Shown here: piece by piece, positions 8,691-17,342 of the stretch | Layout: every line of letters begins with the position of its first letter | Numbering within the stretch: the first letter of the stretch is position 1 | From: Bacillota bacterium | GTDB taxonomy: Bacteria > Bacillota > Clostridia > Lachnospirales > Lachnospiraceae | Assembly (NCBI GenBank): GCA_023423335.1 | Contig: JAFAFU010000059.1 | Location: 94,453-158,452, forward strand | DNA: 64,000 bases | Reading direction: 5' to 3' | Notes under the pieces: generated by a model | Told to the model about the DNA's origin: nothing | What the model saw: only the letters and a program-made list of their open reading frames with translations | The model's database searches: none | Translations under genes and position numbers: made by a program

Positions 8691-10013
8691 TCAATGAACA
8701 GCCGTATTCTCTCCGGAAGTATCCATACCTGATGTATCATCCGGAATCACCGGCAAGCCTTCCGTATCCGGAAGGATGTCACCCCCGGAAGCGGGATCGG
8801 TAGAACCATTTCCGGGCTCCCCGGTTCCGGGAATATTTTCTCCGGAAGGATCTTCCGTCTCCGGGTTCTCTTTGGGAGGCTCCGTCTCCGAACCTTCCTC
8901 TTCCGAAGCCTCTCCCTCGGAGGGCTCCTCTTCGGAAGGATCTTCCTCGGAAGGAACCTCTTCCGTATCAGTAAAGTCCGGAAGTCCGTCACCATCCAGG
9001 TCGTCTACGATGCCGTCGCCATCCAGGTCTCCCGGAATAGGAGTCGGGGTAAGGGGCGGTGTAGGCGTAGGTGTTACCGGAGGAACATAATTAATATATT
9101 CGGCATAAACAGCTTCAAAATCAAAGTCCGGGCTGGGAACATAATTGTAATATTCATCCAGTGTCATATTATTCTTATACAAATAATTGGCCAGATCCCT
9201 GCCAACATATCGGATATGCCAGGGCTCATAAGCATATCCGGTCACCGCGGCCCCATCTTTGGGATAACGGATGATAAAGCCGAAATGATGTGCATTATCG
9301 GCCAGCCATATACCCTCCGGACTGGAGGCGAAGGTGGTAACCAGCCGGTACTTCATTCGCTTAGTGGATACATCGATGGCAAGTCCCGTCTGATGCTCGC
9401 TCGTACCGGGAACAGCGGAATACTTCAGTGTATGCTTCTTACCCTTCTTAACGATATTATCCGTAAAAATCTTAGCCTGACGGTCAAAAGAACGATATCC
9501 GGAGATACCATAAAGGGTATGTCCATCCGCTTGGGCAGCAGCAAACAGCAGCTCCAGAGCGGAAGCAGCCTCCGGCCGGAGCAACTTTCTCTCATCGAAA
9601 CCCAAGATGTCAAATAACACATCCGGAATCACCATGTTTTCCGGGACATAATCCTTGGGCAATGCAAATTCCTTGTTTACAAAGACAGTAATACTTGCCG
9701 GATCCAGATCCATCTCCGTGGCCGGAGTCCAGGGGATATCAGTCGGAGTAATCTCATTCATATTTGGTACATCCTCAACACCATTATTATTATCATATTC
9801 AAGAGTGGGAGGAATATATGTATACTTACCGGAATTCTCTTTGTTTTGATTGTCCTTGATGATATTTTCCGAAGGAACAGTCATGGCGGAAGCGGTACCG
9901 GTATCTTTCTTACCTGGACTATTACGGTCCGATATAAAATTATAAACAAGGAAGCCTGATAGGGACAACATCAAAACAGTTGCCGAGGCAATCATTATCT
10001 TACCTTTTCTCAA
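8691..10013 (-). CDS. VanY-like D-Ala-D-Ala carboxypeptidase with acidic repeat tail
   Basis: A 440-residue secreted or anchored peptidoglycan enzyme of the VanY (M15B) type, which removes the terminal D-alanine from stem peptides. The likely start is the TTG at 10013 (MRKGKIMIAS), which keeps the positive N-terminus of the signal anchor and has AAAGGGTGG upstream; an ATG at 9995 is an alternative. The zinc site is complete: SEHQTGLAID (His207, Asp214) and PWHIRYVG (His266). After residue 310 come a Pro/Thr linker, two DLDGDG calcium-binding loops of the type-3 repeat kind, and a 100-residue Glu/Ser/Pro tail built of EEDPSEEEPSEGE-like units. The tail probably spans or binds the wall. Confidence 0.9.
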   Translation of the reverse strand: MRKGKIMIASATVLMLSLSGFLVYNFISDRNSPGKKDTGTASAMTVPSENIIKDNQNKENSGKYTYIPPTLEYDNNNGVEDVPNMNEITPTDIPWTPATEMDLDPASITVFVNKEFALPKDYVPENMVIPDVLFDILGFDERKLLRPEAASALELLFAAAQADGHTLYGISGYRSFDRQAKIFTDNIVKKGKKHTLKYSAVPGTSEHQTGLAIDVSTKRMKYRLVTTFASSPEGIWLADNAHHFGFIIRYPKDGAAVTGYAYEPWHIRYVGRDLANYLYKNNMTLDEYYNYVPSPDFDFEAVYAEYINYVPPVTPTPTPPLTPTPIPGDLDGDGIVDDLDGDGLPDFTDTEEVPSEEDPSEEEPSEGEASEEEGSETEPPKENPETEDPSGENIPGTGEPGNGSTDPASGGDILPDTEGLPVIPDDTSGMDTSGENTAVH

Positions 10014-10131
10014 ACAGAACCCACCCTTTCATAAGTACACCCTATCGTATATCTCTGATGATTTATAAACAGTATAACATACGGAGGGTAAAAAAACAGC
10101 ATATTGTCGAAAGTTTTATAAGAAAAATATG

Positions 10132-11601
10132 TTAATTATGAACACCTTCATCATAACTGTCCAGCAGTTGGGTCTTCACCTGGTAAAGCTTATTGGAAAG
10201 GTCCACATAGACAATATGGGGGTTCACAAGCCGCCTTGCCTCGTCCCAGAGAGTTTCCTGTTCTCTGACACAGTATTCCCGAATATCCATGACGGAGGGG
10301 GAATTATACACACACACGCCGTCCAGGAATACAGGAACGAGAAGCTCCCGTAAGGTATAGGTGTTTGGTCTGAGATACGTCTTCTTCCAGGTGGCCATCG
10401 GGTCAAAGAGCAGAAGGGGCTTATCCTCAGAATAGGTTTCCTCTGACAGGGTAATCAGATCCGCCTTGATCTTGCCGCTTTCCTTTTCGTAAATGCGGAA
10501 AATTTTCTTGTCGCCGGGGTTGGTAATTTTCCATTGGTTCTCGGAAAGCTTAATCTTCGGAATGAATTTATCCTCCTTTTTGATGGCGGCCAGTTTATAA
10601 ACACCGCCGAAGGAGGGGCAGTCTCTTGAAGTAATCAACTTCGTACCGACACCCCAGGAATCAATTTTGGCTCCCTGGGCTTTTAAGGAATCGATAATAT
10701 ACTCGTCCAAATCACTGGATGCAGTAATCGTAGCATCTGTGAAGCCGGCGGCATCCAGAAGCTTCCGGGATTTTTTTGAAAGGTATGCGAGGTCACCGCT
10801 GTCCAGACGGATACCATATTTCTGCGGCATCATACCCTTGTCCTTCAGCTCTTCAAAAATTTTAATGGCGTTGGGTACGCCGGAACGCAGGGTATCATAG
10901 GTATCCACCAGCAGGGTGGTATTCTGGGGATACAGCTCGGCATATTTGCGGAAGGCGGTTAATTCATTGTCAAAGCTCATGATCCAGCTGTGGGCATGGG
11001 TGCCCAAAGCGGGCATATCATATAGTTTTGCCGATAAGACGTTGCTGGTACCGATGCAGCCGCCGATCACCGCAGCCCTTGCGCCCAGAGTGCCGGCATC
11101 CGGACCCTGTGCGCGGCGCAGCCCGAACTCCATAACAGGCTCTCCCTTGGCAGCGTATACGACGCGGGAAGCCTTGGTAGCAATCAGGCTCTGATGGTTG
11201 ATGATATTTAAAAGAGCGGTTTCCACCAGCTGCGCCTCCATAATCGGAGCGATGACCTTTACCAGAGGCTCCATCGGAAATACTACCGTCCCTTCCGGAA
11301 TGGCATAGATGCTTCCGGTAAATTTGAAATCCTTCAGATAACCAAGAAATCCTTCATCAAATATTTTCAGACCTCTCAAATAATCAATATCATCCTCTGA
11401 AAAACGGAGATTTTTAATATAGTCGATTAACTGTTCCAGACCGGCACAGATGGCATAACCGCCGCCGCTGGGATTTTCACGGTAGAAGGCATCAAAAACA
11501 ACGATATCATTGTTTTTATTATTATAATAACCCTGCATCATGGTCAGTTCATAAAAATCAGTTAATAAAGTCAGGTTTTGTTTCCCCATAGCATCCTCCA
11601 T
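10132..11601 (-). CDS. pncB: Nicotinate phosphoribosyltransferase
   Basis: A 489-residue enzyme of NAD salvage: it joins nicotinate and PRPP to nicotinate mononucleotide, with ATP hydrolysis. The sequence opens MEDAMGKQNLTLLTDFYELTM, which is the family signature; GKQNLTLL could also be the start, at 11586. The phosphoribosyl-binding core is visible (MEFGLRRAQGPDAG, GTSNV, GTHAHSWIMSF, DTYDTLRSG, IRLDSGDLAYLS). Length matches the long clostridial form. It lies alone upstream of the VanY gene, 118 bases away. Confidence 0.95.
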   Translation of the reverse strand: MEDAMGKQNLTLLTDFYELTMMQGYYNNKNNDIVVFDAFYRENPSGGGYAICAGLEQLIDYIKNLRFSEDDIDYLRGLKIFDEGFLGYLKDFKFTGSIYAIPEGTVVFPMEPLVKVIAPIMEAQLVETALLNIINHQSLIATKASRVVYAAKGEPVMEFGLRRAQGPDAGTLGARAAVIGGCIGTSNVLSAKLYDMPALGTHAHSWIMSFDNELTAFRKYAELYPQNTTLLVDTYDTLRSGVPNAIKIFEELKDKGMMPQKYGIRLDSGDLAYLSKKSRKLLDAAGFTDATITASSDLDEYIIDSLKAQGAKIDSWGVGTKLITSRDCPSFGGVYKLAAIKKEDKFIPKIKLSENQWKITNPGDKKIFRIYEKESGKIKADLITLSEETYSEDKPLLLFDPMATWKKTYLRPNTYTLRELLVPVFLDGVCVYNSPSVMDIREYCVREQETLWDEARRLVNPHIVYVDLSNKLYQVKTQLLDSYDEGVHN

Positions 11602-11678
11602 GCTGCCGCAAGGCAGCGATCAGCTTATTTCATCATATCACAACATATACCAGAATCGCAAAGAAGTCAAGAAATCTC

Positions 11679-11707
11679 TTGACATTCTTTCGTGAATATA
11701 CTATCAT
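11679..11707 (+). promoter_or_regulatory. Sigma-A-type promoter for ileS
   Basis: TTGACA (11679-11684), 17-base spacer, TATCAT (11702-11707). It lies just ahead of the T-box leader. Confidence 0.7.
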
Positions 11708-11728
11708 ATACAAAAATTGATAAAAACG

Positions 11729-11981
11729 TTGACGGAGAGAGTAAGCATCCAGTAAAAGTCCCAGCGATCCGGGAATAGTGTAAGCCCGGTATGAGTAGCG
11801 GATGACTGAAAATCACTCCCTAGTTGCAAGCCCAAAGACGCGGTGGACACCTTGTCAAGTAGGCCGGGCCGGGATCCACCGTTATATGGATAATGTATGG
11901 AAGCCTTCCGGCGGAGTACGTGAAACAGGTGGTACAATGAAAGCGTTCGCTCTCATCCTTTTTCGGATGGGGGCTTTTTTA
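11729..11981 (+). ncRNA. T-box leader of ileS (tRNA-Ile sensor)
   Basis: A T-box riboswitch senses uncharged tRNA and lets transcription continue into the gene. The conserved start GAGAGTAAG lies at about 11737-11745. A likely specifier ATC (isoleucine) is at 11812-11814 in the context CTGAAAATCACTCCC. The T-box sequence AGGTGGTAC is at 11927-11935, a slightly shortened form of AGGGTGGNAC. The terminator GCTCTCATCC/GGATGGGGGC (11949-11958, 11965-11974) is followed by TTTTTT. Specificity agrees with ileS downstream. The ileS start is unusually far away (272 bases past the terminator). Confidence 0.9.
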
Positions 11982-12024
11982 TCGTATAGAAAGCAGAAAG
12001 TGTATTTTTCAGGAGGATAACGCT

Positions 12025-12168
12025 TTGCCCGCCGAAATACGGGCCGAATACGATGGATATTATGTCCCGGAAACTCAAACATTATTTTATATGGCAAAGC
12101 GTGATGCGTATAGTGCAGGCACGCCTGCACAGCACCCGGCTGGAGGCAGCTTAAGGCAGTTATTATAA
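12025..12168 (+). CDS. Possible 47-codon leader ORF between T-box and ileS
   Basis: A TTG at 12025 sits six or seven bases after a perfect AGGAGG (12011-12016) and opens a 47-codon frame ending at 12166-12168 (first residues, with the start as Met, MPAEIRAEYDGYYVPETQ). The peptide has no hydrophobic segment and I do not recognise it. It sits inside the ileS transcript past the T-box terminator. It may be a true small protein, a translated leader, or chance. A near-palindrome GTGCAGGC/GCCTGCAC lies within it at about 12114-12131. Confidence 0.35.
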   Translation: MPAEIRAEYDGYYVPETQTLFYMAKRDAYSAGTPAQHPAGGSLRQLL

Positions 12169-12252
12169 GAATTTATTATAAGAATAGATTGGAGGATAAA
12201 TTCTCCAATTCAAGACAGATAATATTTATAAATATAGATTGGAGGATTTATC

Positions 12253-15200
12253 ATGTACGATAAGGTTACAACAGATTTAAACTTTGTCGAGAGGGAGAAG
12301 AAAACAGAGCAGTTCTGGAAAGATAACAGGATTTTTGAGGCCAGCATCGAAGAAAGAAAAGAGGGAGAAACCTTTACATTCTACGACGGACCGCCGACCG
12401 CCAACGGAAAACCCCACATCGGCCATGTATTGACCAGGGTTATCAAAGATATGATCCCGAGGTACCGGACGATGAAGGGCTATAAGGTTCTGCGCAAGGC
12501 CGGCTGGGATACCCATGGATTGCCGGTAGAGCTGGAGGTTGAGAAAAAGCTTGGAATCAACGGGAAAGAGCAGATCGAGGCTTACGGCCTGGAACCCTTT
12601 CTTCAGGAATGTAAGGAAAGCGTATGGAAGTATAAGGGCATGTGGGAGGACTTTTCGGGAACCGTAGGCTTCTGGGCGGATATGGACGATCCCTATGTTA
12701 CCTATCATAATGATTATATTGAATCCGAGTGGTGGTCTTTAAAGCAGATCTGGGATAAGGGACTCTTATATAAGGGCTTCAAGATTGTACCCTATTGTCC
12801 GAGATGCGGAACCCCCCTATCCAGCCATGAGGTTGCCCAGGGCTATAAGGATGTGAAGGAGAAGTCTGTTATCGCGAAGTTCCGCATTAAGGGAACGAAG
12901 GATGAATATATTCTGGCCTGGACCACAACTCCCTGGACCCTGCCCTCCAATGTAGGCTTGTGTGTGAACCCGGAGGAGACCTATGTGAAGGTTAAGGTAT
13001 CCGTGGATGCGAAGGGGAATGTTCTTAAGAAGGAAGGCTGTTCCTGCGGACATGACCATGAGCAGGAAGCTCCGGCTGCTGCCGGAACCGAGCAGTATAT
13101 CCTGGCAGAGGCATTGCTGAAGGTCCTTGAGGGTGATTATGGGGTGATGGAGACCTACCGGGGCAAGGACCTTGAATACACCGAATATGAGCCGTTATTC
13201 GATTATGCAAAAACGGATAAGAAAGCTTTCTTCGTTACCTGTGACAGCTATGTTACTCTGTCCGACGGTACCGGTGTTGTTCATATAGCGCCTGCTTTCG
13301 GTGAGGATGATAACCGCATCGGTAAAGCATATGATCTGCCCTTTGTTCAGCTGATTGGCGGCAAGGGAGAATTCCGGCCGGAAGCAACGGACTTTGCAGG
13401 CTTATTCTGCAAGGATGCGGATGAACCGATCATGAAGGCGCTGGCTGCCAAGGGCTTATTATTTAAAATATTGAAATTTGAACACAGCTATCCGTTTTGC
13501 TGGCGCTGCGATACTCCGCTGATTTACTATGCAAGAGAATCCTGGTTCATTAAGATGACGGCAGTGAAAGAGGAGCTGATAGCAAATAATAATACGATCA
13601 ATTGGATGCCGGAGAGCATCGGTCAGGGACGTTTTGGTGACTGGCTGAAGAATGTCCAGGACTGGGGCCTTTCCCGTGACCGCTATTGGGGAACGCCGCT
13701 TCCCATCTGGGAATGTGAAGACGGACACCGTCATTGCATCGGAAGCATTGAAGAGCTGAAATCCATGTCCGATAACTGCTCGGATAATATCGAGCTGCAT
13801 CGTCCTTTTATTGATGAAGTAACGATTAACTGCCCGGAATGCGGCAAGGAAATGACCCGTGTTAAGCCGGTAATTGACTGCTGGTATGATTCCGGTTCCA
13901 TGCCGTTTGCACAATGGCATTATCCATTTGAAAATAAGGAAATTTTCGAGGAGAACTTCCCGGCAGATTTTATCAGTGAAGCCGTGGACCAGACAAGAGG
14001 ATGGTTCTATTCTCTGCTGGCGATCTCTACATTAATCTTCGGGAAGTCATCGTTTAAGAATTGTATCGTCCTCGGACACGTACAGGATGAAAACGGTCAG
14101 AAGATGTCCAAATCAAAGGGCAATGCAGTGGATCCTTTTGATGCCTTGGAGAAGCACGGGGCAGACGCCATCCGTTGGTATTTCTATATTAACTCGGCAC
14201 TATGGCTGCCGAACCGTTTCCATCACGGGGCGGTAACCGAAGGTCAGAGAAAATTCATGGGTACCCTTTGGAATACCTATGCATTCTTCGTCCTCTATGC
14301 AAACATTGATCAGTTTGATGCGACCGGGTATCAATTGGAGTATGATAATCTGCCGGTAATGGATAAATGGCTGCTGTCCAAGCTGAATACCCTGATTAAA
14401 TCGGTGGATGAGCATCTTGATAATTACAGGATCACAGAAGGGGCCAGAATGCTGGCGGACTTCGTGGATGAGCTGTCCAACTGGTATGTCAGAAGAAGCA
14501 GGGAACGCTTCTGGGCTAAGGGTATGCCTCAGGATAAGATCAATGCGTACATGACACTATATACCGCGCTGGTTGAGGTATGCAAGACGGCAGCGCCCTT
14601 CATCCCCTTCATGACGGAGGAGATCTATCAAAATCTCGTGGTTAACATCGACAAGAATGCACCAAAGAGTATCCATCTATGCGACTATCCGGTCTGTACC
14701 GAGGCCTATATCGATCAGGAGCTGGAAGCGAATATGGAGGAGGTGCTGGAAATTGTCGTATTGGGCCGTGCTTGCAGAAACGCTGCTAATATTAAGAACC
14801 GACAGCCAATCGGCAAGATGTATGTGAAGGCAGGGGAGACACTCTCAGACTTCTATAAAGATATTATCGCGGATGAGCTGAATGTGAAGGAAGTATTATT
14901 CACGGAGGATGTCAGGGCCTTTACCTCCTATAATTTCAAACCCCAGCTAAAGACCTTGGGACCGAAATTCGGTAAACAGCTTGGAGCAATCCGTACAGTA
15001 CTTACGGAGCTGAATGGAAATGTGGCAATGGATGAGATCAATGCTGCCGGCAGGCTGAAGATTGATCTGGAAGGAACAGAGGTGTTTCTTGATAAAGAAG
15101 ATTTGCTGATAGAAGCTGCCCAGACCGAAGGCTTTGTATCTGATTCGGATCATGGAGTTACCGTTGTTCTGGATACGAACCTGACGGCAGAGCTGATCGA

Positions 15201-15462
15201 GGAGGGCTTCGTCCGTGAAATCATCAGCAAGATCCAGACGATGCGTAAGGATGCGGACTTTGAGGTAATGGACCACATCCGGGTGTCCATGAACGGTAAC
15301 GAAAAGATCAGAGCCATCATGGAGCGCAATGCTGCTGAAATTAAATCAGAGGTCATGGCCGATCTGCTGCAGCTTGATCTGGTGCAGGGCTTCGCGAAGG
15401 AATGGGATTTAAACGGTGAGAAGGTAACTCTGGGTGTAGAGAAGCTGGAGATAAGGCAATAG
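12253..15462 (+). CDS. ileS: Isoleucyl-tRNA synthetase (long, type-2-like)
   Basis: A 1069-residue class I synthetase that charges tRNA-Ile. The HIGH motif is PHIGH (His55-His58) and the KMSKS motif is at about 617-621 (GQKMSKSKGN); the CP1 editing domain with the WTTTPWTLPSN signature lies between them. The length, and start motifs such as YDGPPTANGKPH and WDTHGLPVELEVEKKLG, place it with the type-2 or eukaryote-like IleRS, a form known to be less sensitive to mupirocin; that trait is inferred from the family, not seen. The start is ATG 12253, with GGAGG seven bases upstream. Regulation is by the T-box upstream. Confidence 0.97.
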   Translation: MYDKVTTDLNFVEREKKTEQFWKDNRIFEASIEERKEGETFTFYDGPPTANGKPHIGHVLTRVIKDMIPRYRTMKGYKVLRKAGWDTHGLPVELEVEKKLGINGKEQIEAYGLEPFLQECKESVWKYKGMWEDFSGTVGFWADMDDPYVTYHNDYIESEWWSLKQIWDKGLLYKGFKIVPYCPRCGTPLSSHEVAQGYKDVKEKSVIAKFRIKGTKDEYILAWTTTPWTLPSNVGLCVNPEETYVKVKVSVDAKGNVLKKEGCSCGHDHEQEAPAAAGTEQYILAEALLKVLEGDYGVMETYRGKDLEYTEYEPLFDYAKTDKKAFFVTCDSYVTLSDGTGVVHIAPAFGEDDNRIGKAYDLPFVQLIGGKGEFRPEATDFAGLFCKDADEPIMKALAAKGLLFKILKFEHSYPFCWRCDTPLIYYARESWFIKMTAVKEELIANNNTINWMPESIGQGRFGDWLKNVQDWGLSRDRYWGTPLPIWECEDGHRHCIGSIEELKSMSDNCSDNIELHRPFIDEVTINCPECGKEMTRVKPVIDCWYDSGSMPFAQWHYPFENKEIFEENFPADFISEAVDQTRGWFYSLLAISTLIFGKSSFKNCIVLGHVQDENGQKMSKSKGNAVDPFDALEKHGADAIRWYFYINSALWLPNRFHHGAVTEGQRKFMGTLWNTYAFFVLYANIDQFDATGYQLEYDNLPVMDKWLLSKLNTLIKSVDEHLDNYRITEGARMLADFVDELSNWYVRRSRERFWAKGMPQDKINAYMTLYTALVEVCKTAAPFIPFMTEEIYQNLVVNIDKNAPKSIHLCDYPVCTEAYIDQELEANMEEVLEIVVLGRACRNAANIKNRQPIGKMYVKAGETLSDFYKDIIADELNVKEVLFTEDVRAFTSYNFKPQLKTLGPKFGKQLGAIRTVLTELNGNVAMDEINAAGRLKIDLEGTEVFLDKEDLLIEAAQTEGFVSDSDHGVTVVLDTNLTAELIEEGFVREIISKIQTMRKDADFEVMDHIRVSMNGNEKIRAIMERNAAEIKSEVMADLLQLDLVQGFAKEWDLNGEKVTLGVEKLEIRQ

Positions 15463-15473
15463 GAAAGAATTTG

Positions 15474-15518
15474 CCCTGGACTTATCGCGAAAGGCGGGAG
15501 GTTCAGGGTTTTCTTTTT
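15474..15518 (+). terminator. Terminator after ileS
   Basis: CCCTGGA (15474-15480) pairs with TTCAGGG (15502-15508, one G-U) and is followed by TTTTCTTTTT. Confidence 0.75.
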
Positions 15519-15549
15519 AAATCTATTTGCACAGTTAAGTCAGGTTTCG

Positions 15550-15578
15550 TTTACTTTTGGAGCTATTTATTATATAAT
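15550..15578 (+). promoter_or_regulatory. Promoter of the cyclic-di-AMP receptor gene
   Basis: TTTACT (15550-15555), 17-base spacer, TATAAT (15573-15578), about 45 bases before the start codon. Confidence 0.6.
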
Positions 15579-15630
15579 ATAGTTGGAAGTAAACAGGTCT
15601 ATCGCGATTAATCGGAAAGGTTGTGATTTC

Positions 15631-15948
15631 ATGAAGCTGATTTATGTTATTGTACGAAATATTGATAGTGGTGATGTAACACAAGCCTTAAATAAACATG
15701 GGTTTTATGTAACGAAGCTGGCCTCTACCGGAGGCTTCTTAAGGGAAGGCAATACAACCCTGATGATTGGTACCGATCAGGAGAAGGTGGAGGAAGTGAT
15801 CGGTATCGTAAAGAATACCTGCGGGCCCAGAAAGCAGATTATCTCTAACCCGATCGGGCCCGGTGAGTATGCTGCGATGAACGTCGTTGTCAATGTAGGA
15901 GGCGCAACGATCTTCGTTACGGAGGTGGAGCGTTTCGAGAAGATATGA
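15631..15948 (+). CDS. darA: Cyclic-di-AMP receptor (DarA/PstA family)
   Basis: A 105-residue PII-like protein. The start at 15631 (MKLIYVIVRN) is the family start; an earlier ATG at 15583 adds 16 residues with no ribosome site. The typical elements are present: NIDSGDVTQALNKHGFYVTKLASTGGFLREGNTTLMIG, the long T-loop region, and the C-terminal VGGATIFVTEVERFEKI. Known members bind cyclic-di-AMP as trimers; their targets are mostly unclear. In many Firmicutes the gene sits beside DNA metabolism genes; here it stands alone between two terminators. Confidence 0.9.
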   Translation: MKLIYVIVRNIDSGDVTQALNKHGFYVTKLASTGGFLREGNTTLMIGTDQEKVEEVIGIVKNTCGPRKQIISNPIGPGEYAAMNVVVNVGGATIFVTEVERFEKI

Positions 15949-15977
15949 TGAATCCGGAACATATACGGCCAACCAGC

Positions 15978-16033
15978 CCCCGGAGCCTGCGGTAATCGGA
16001 GTATTCTGATTACTGCCGCGGCTCCGGGGTTTT
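15978..16033 (+). terminator. Terminator after darA
   Basis: CCCCGGAGCC (15978-15987) pairs with GGCTCCGGGG (16020-16029) and is followed by TTTT. An inner pairing GCGGTAATC/GATTAC-GCCGC extends the stem. Confidence 0.85.
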
Positions 16034-16187
16034 GCATGAAACCTTATCTAAATCTGAAATATTTGTGAAATAACGTTTTACACTTTATTTTTTACTAAAT
16101 ATGTGATATAACGATATAAGCACTTATAATGTTAAGTTCGGTGATTGCGGTCTGCTATCCGGGCGGGAATGAGGAAAGGAATATAGA

Positions 16188-17324
16188 ATGAAAAAGAAGA
16201 TAACATATCTTGTATTAAGCATTGGCATATTATTACTGGTAGGGGGCTGCAGTTCTAAAGACAAAGATAAGGATACCGATGCGACGCCTACACCGGCAAT
16301 GAGCACGGGGGATGGCACCGGCACAGATGAGGGTACGGAAGCAGAGTATGCGGTAAATGACCTTGTAAAAGAAGAATACAATGTCGATGATTATATTACA
16401 TTAGGAAAGTACAAGGGTATTGAAGTAACGGCAGACTCGGTTGAAGTTACGCCGGATGATATTACGGTTGCAATCCAGTCAGACCTGGAGAGCTTTGGAG
16501 CTGCCTTGAAAGAGGTATCCGGCCGTGCGGTAAAAATCGGTGACACGGTCAATATCGACTATGAAGGACTTAAGGACGGCGTGGCCTTTGAGGGCGGTAC
16601 AGACACAGGTTATAATCTGATGATTGGCTCCAATTCCTTTATTCCGGGCTTTGAAGACCAGTTGATCGGCACTAAGACCGGTGATAAGGTAGAGCTTGAT
16701 GTGACCTTCCCTGAGGATTATTCAGAGGACCTGGCAGGTCAGCCGGTTATCTTCAAGGTTACCGTTAATAAGATCCAGGAATATGAGGTAACCGACGAGG
16801 TGATTTCAGCCAATACGGATCATGAAACAGTGGATGCCTATAAGGCAGCCCTTGGTGAAACCCTGAAGACTGAGAAGGAAGCGAACAGGCAGACTGTTAT
16901 TGAAAACAGCGTTTATGACGCAGTTTTAAAGGGTTCCACGATCAGCTCCTTACCGCAGACCTTAATTGATTATTATAAAAATGATATCAAGATTTATTAT
17001 ACGAATTTTGCTTCCGCCTATGGGATGGATTTCGCAGGCTTCTTATCCGCTTCCGGCGTAACAGAAGCACAGTTTGATGAGGATGCAATGGCTTATGCAG
17101 AGTCTATGTCAGAGCGGGACCTGGTTCTAAATGCCGTTATGAAGGCAGAAGGCATTGAATTGTCGGAAGACGAGTTTAATAAGCAGGTGGCTGCTTATGC
17201 CGAGGAATACCAATACGAGAGTGCCGAGGCTTTACTTGCTGAAGCAGATCCGGTGCTTCTCAGGGAGGACATTCTCTTTAAGAAGGTCCGTGATTTCCTT
17301 GTAACAGAAGCGATTGTAAAATAA
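16188..17324 (+). CDS. Trigger-factor-like FKBP lipoprotein
   Basis: A 378-residue exported lipoprotein. The signal peptide ends in the lipobox LVGGC (Cys22-23 region), followed by a Lys/Asp/Thr-rich linker. An FKBP-type peptidyl-prolyl isomerase domain spans about residues 105-190 (GDTVNIDYEG, then SFIPGFEDQLIG, then VTFPEDY). The C-terminal half is helical, resembling the chaperone arms of trigger factor. It thus looks like an extracytoplasmic version of trigger factor that helps fold exported proteins; this is inference. It lies 18 bases before the YgiQ gene, so they are probably cotranscribed. Confidence 0.85.
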   Translation: MKKKITYLVLSIGILLLVGGCSSKDKDKDTDATPTPAMSTGDGTGTDEGTEAEYAVNDLVKEEYNVDDYITLGKYKGIEVTADSVEVTPDDITVAIQSDLESFGAALKEVSGRAVKIGDTVNIDYEGLKDGVAFEGGTDTGYNLMIGSNSFIPGFEDQLIGTKTGDKVELDVTFPEDYSEDLAGQPVIFKVTVNKIQEYEVTDEVISANTDHETVDAYKAALGETLKTEKEANRQTVIENSVYDAVLKGSTISSLPQTLIDYYKNDIKIYYTNFASAYGMDFAGFLSASGVTEAQFDEDAMAYAESMSERDLVLNAVMKAEGIELSEDEFNKQVAAYAEEYQYESAEALLAEADPVLLREDILFKKVRDFLVTEAIVK

Positions 17325-17342
17325 TTCAGTAAAGAAGGCTTT

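Noticed and set aside
8776..9090. Plus-strand frame rich in Ser and Gly opposite the VanY tail
   Set aside because: It is the reverse complement of the Glu/Ser/Pro repeats, with no start site or domain.
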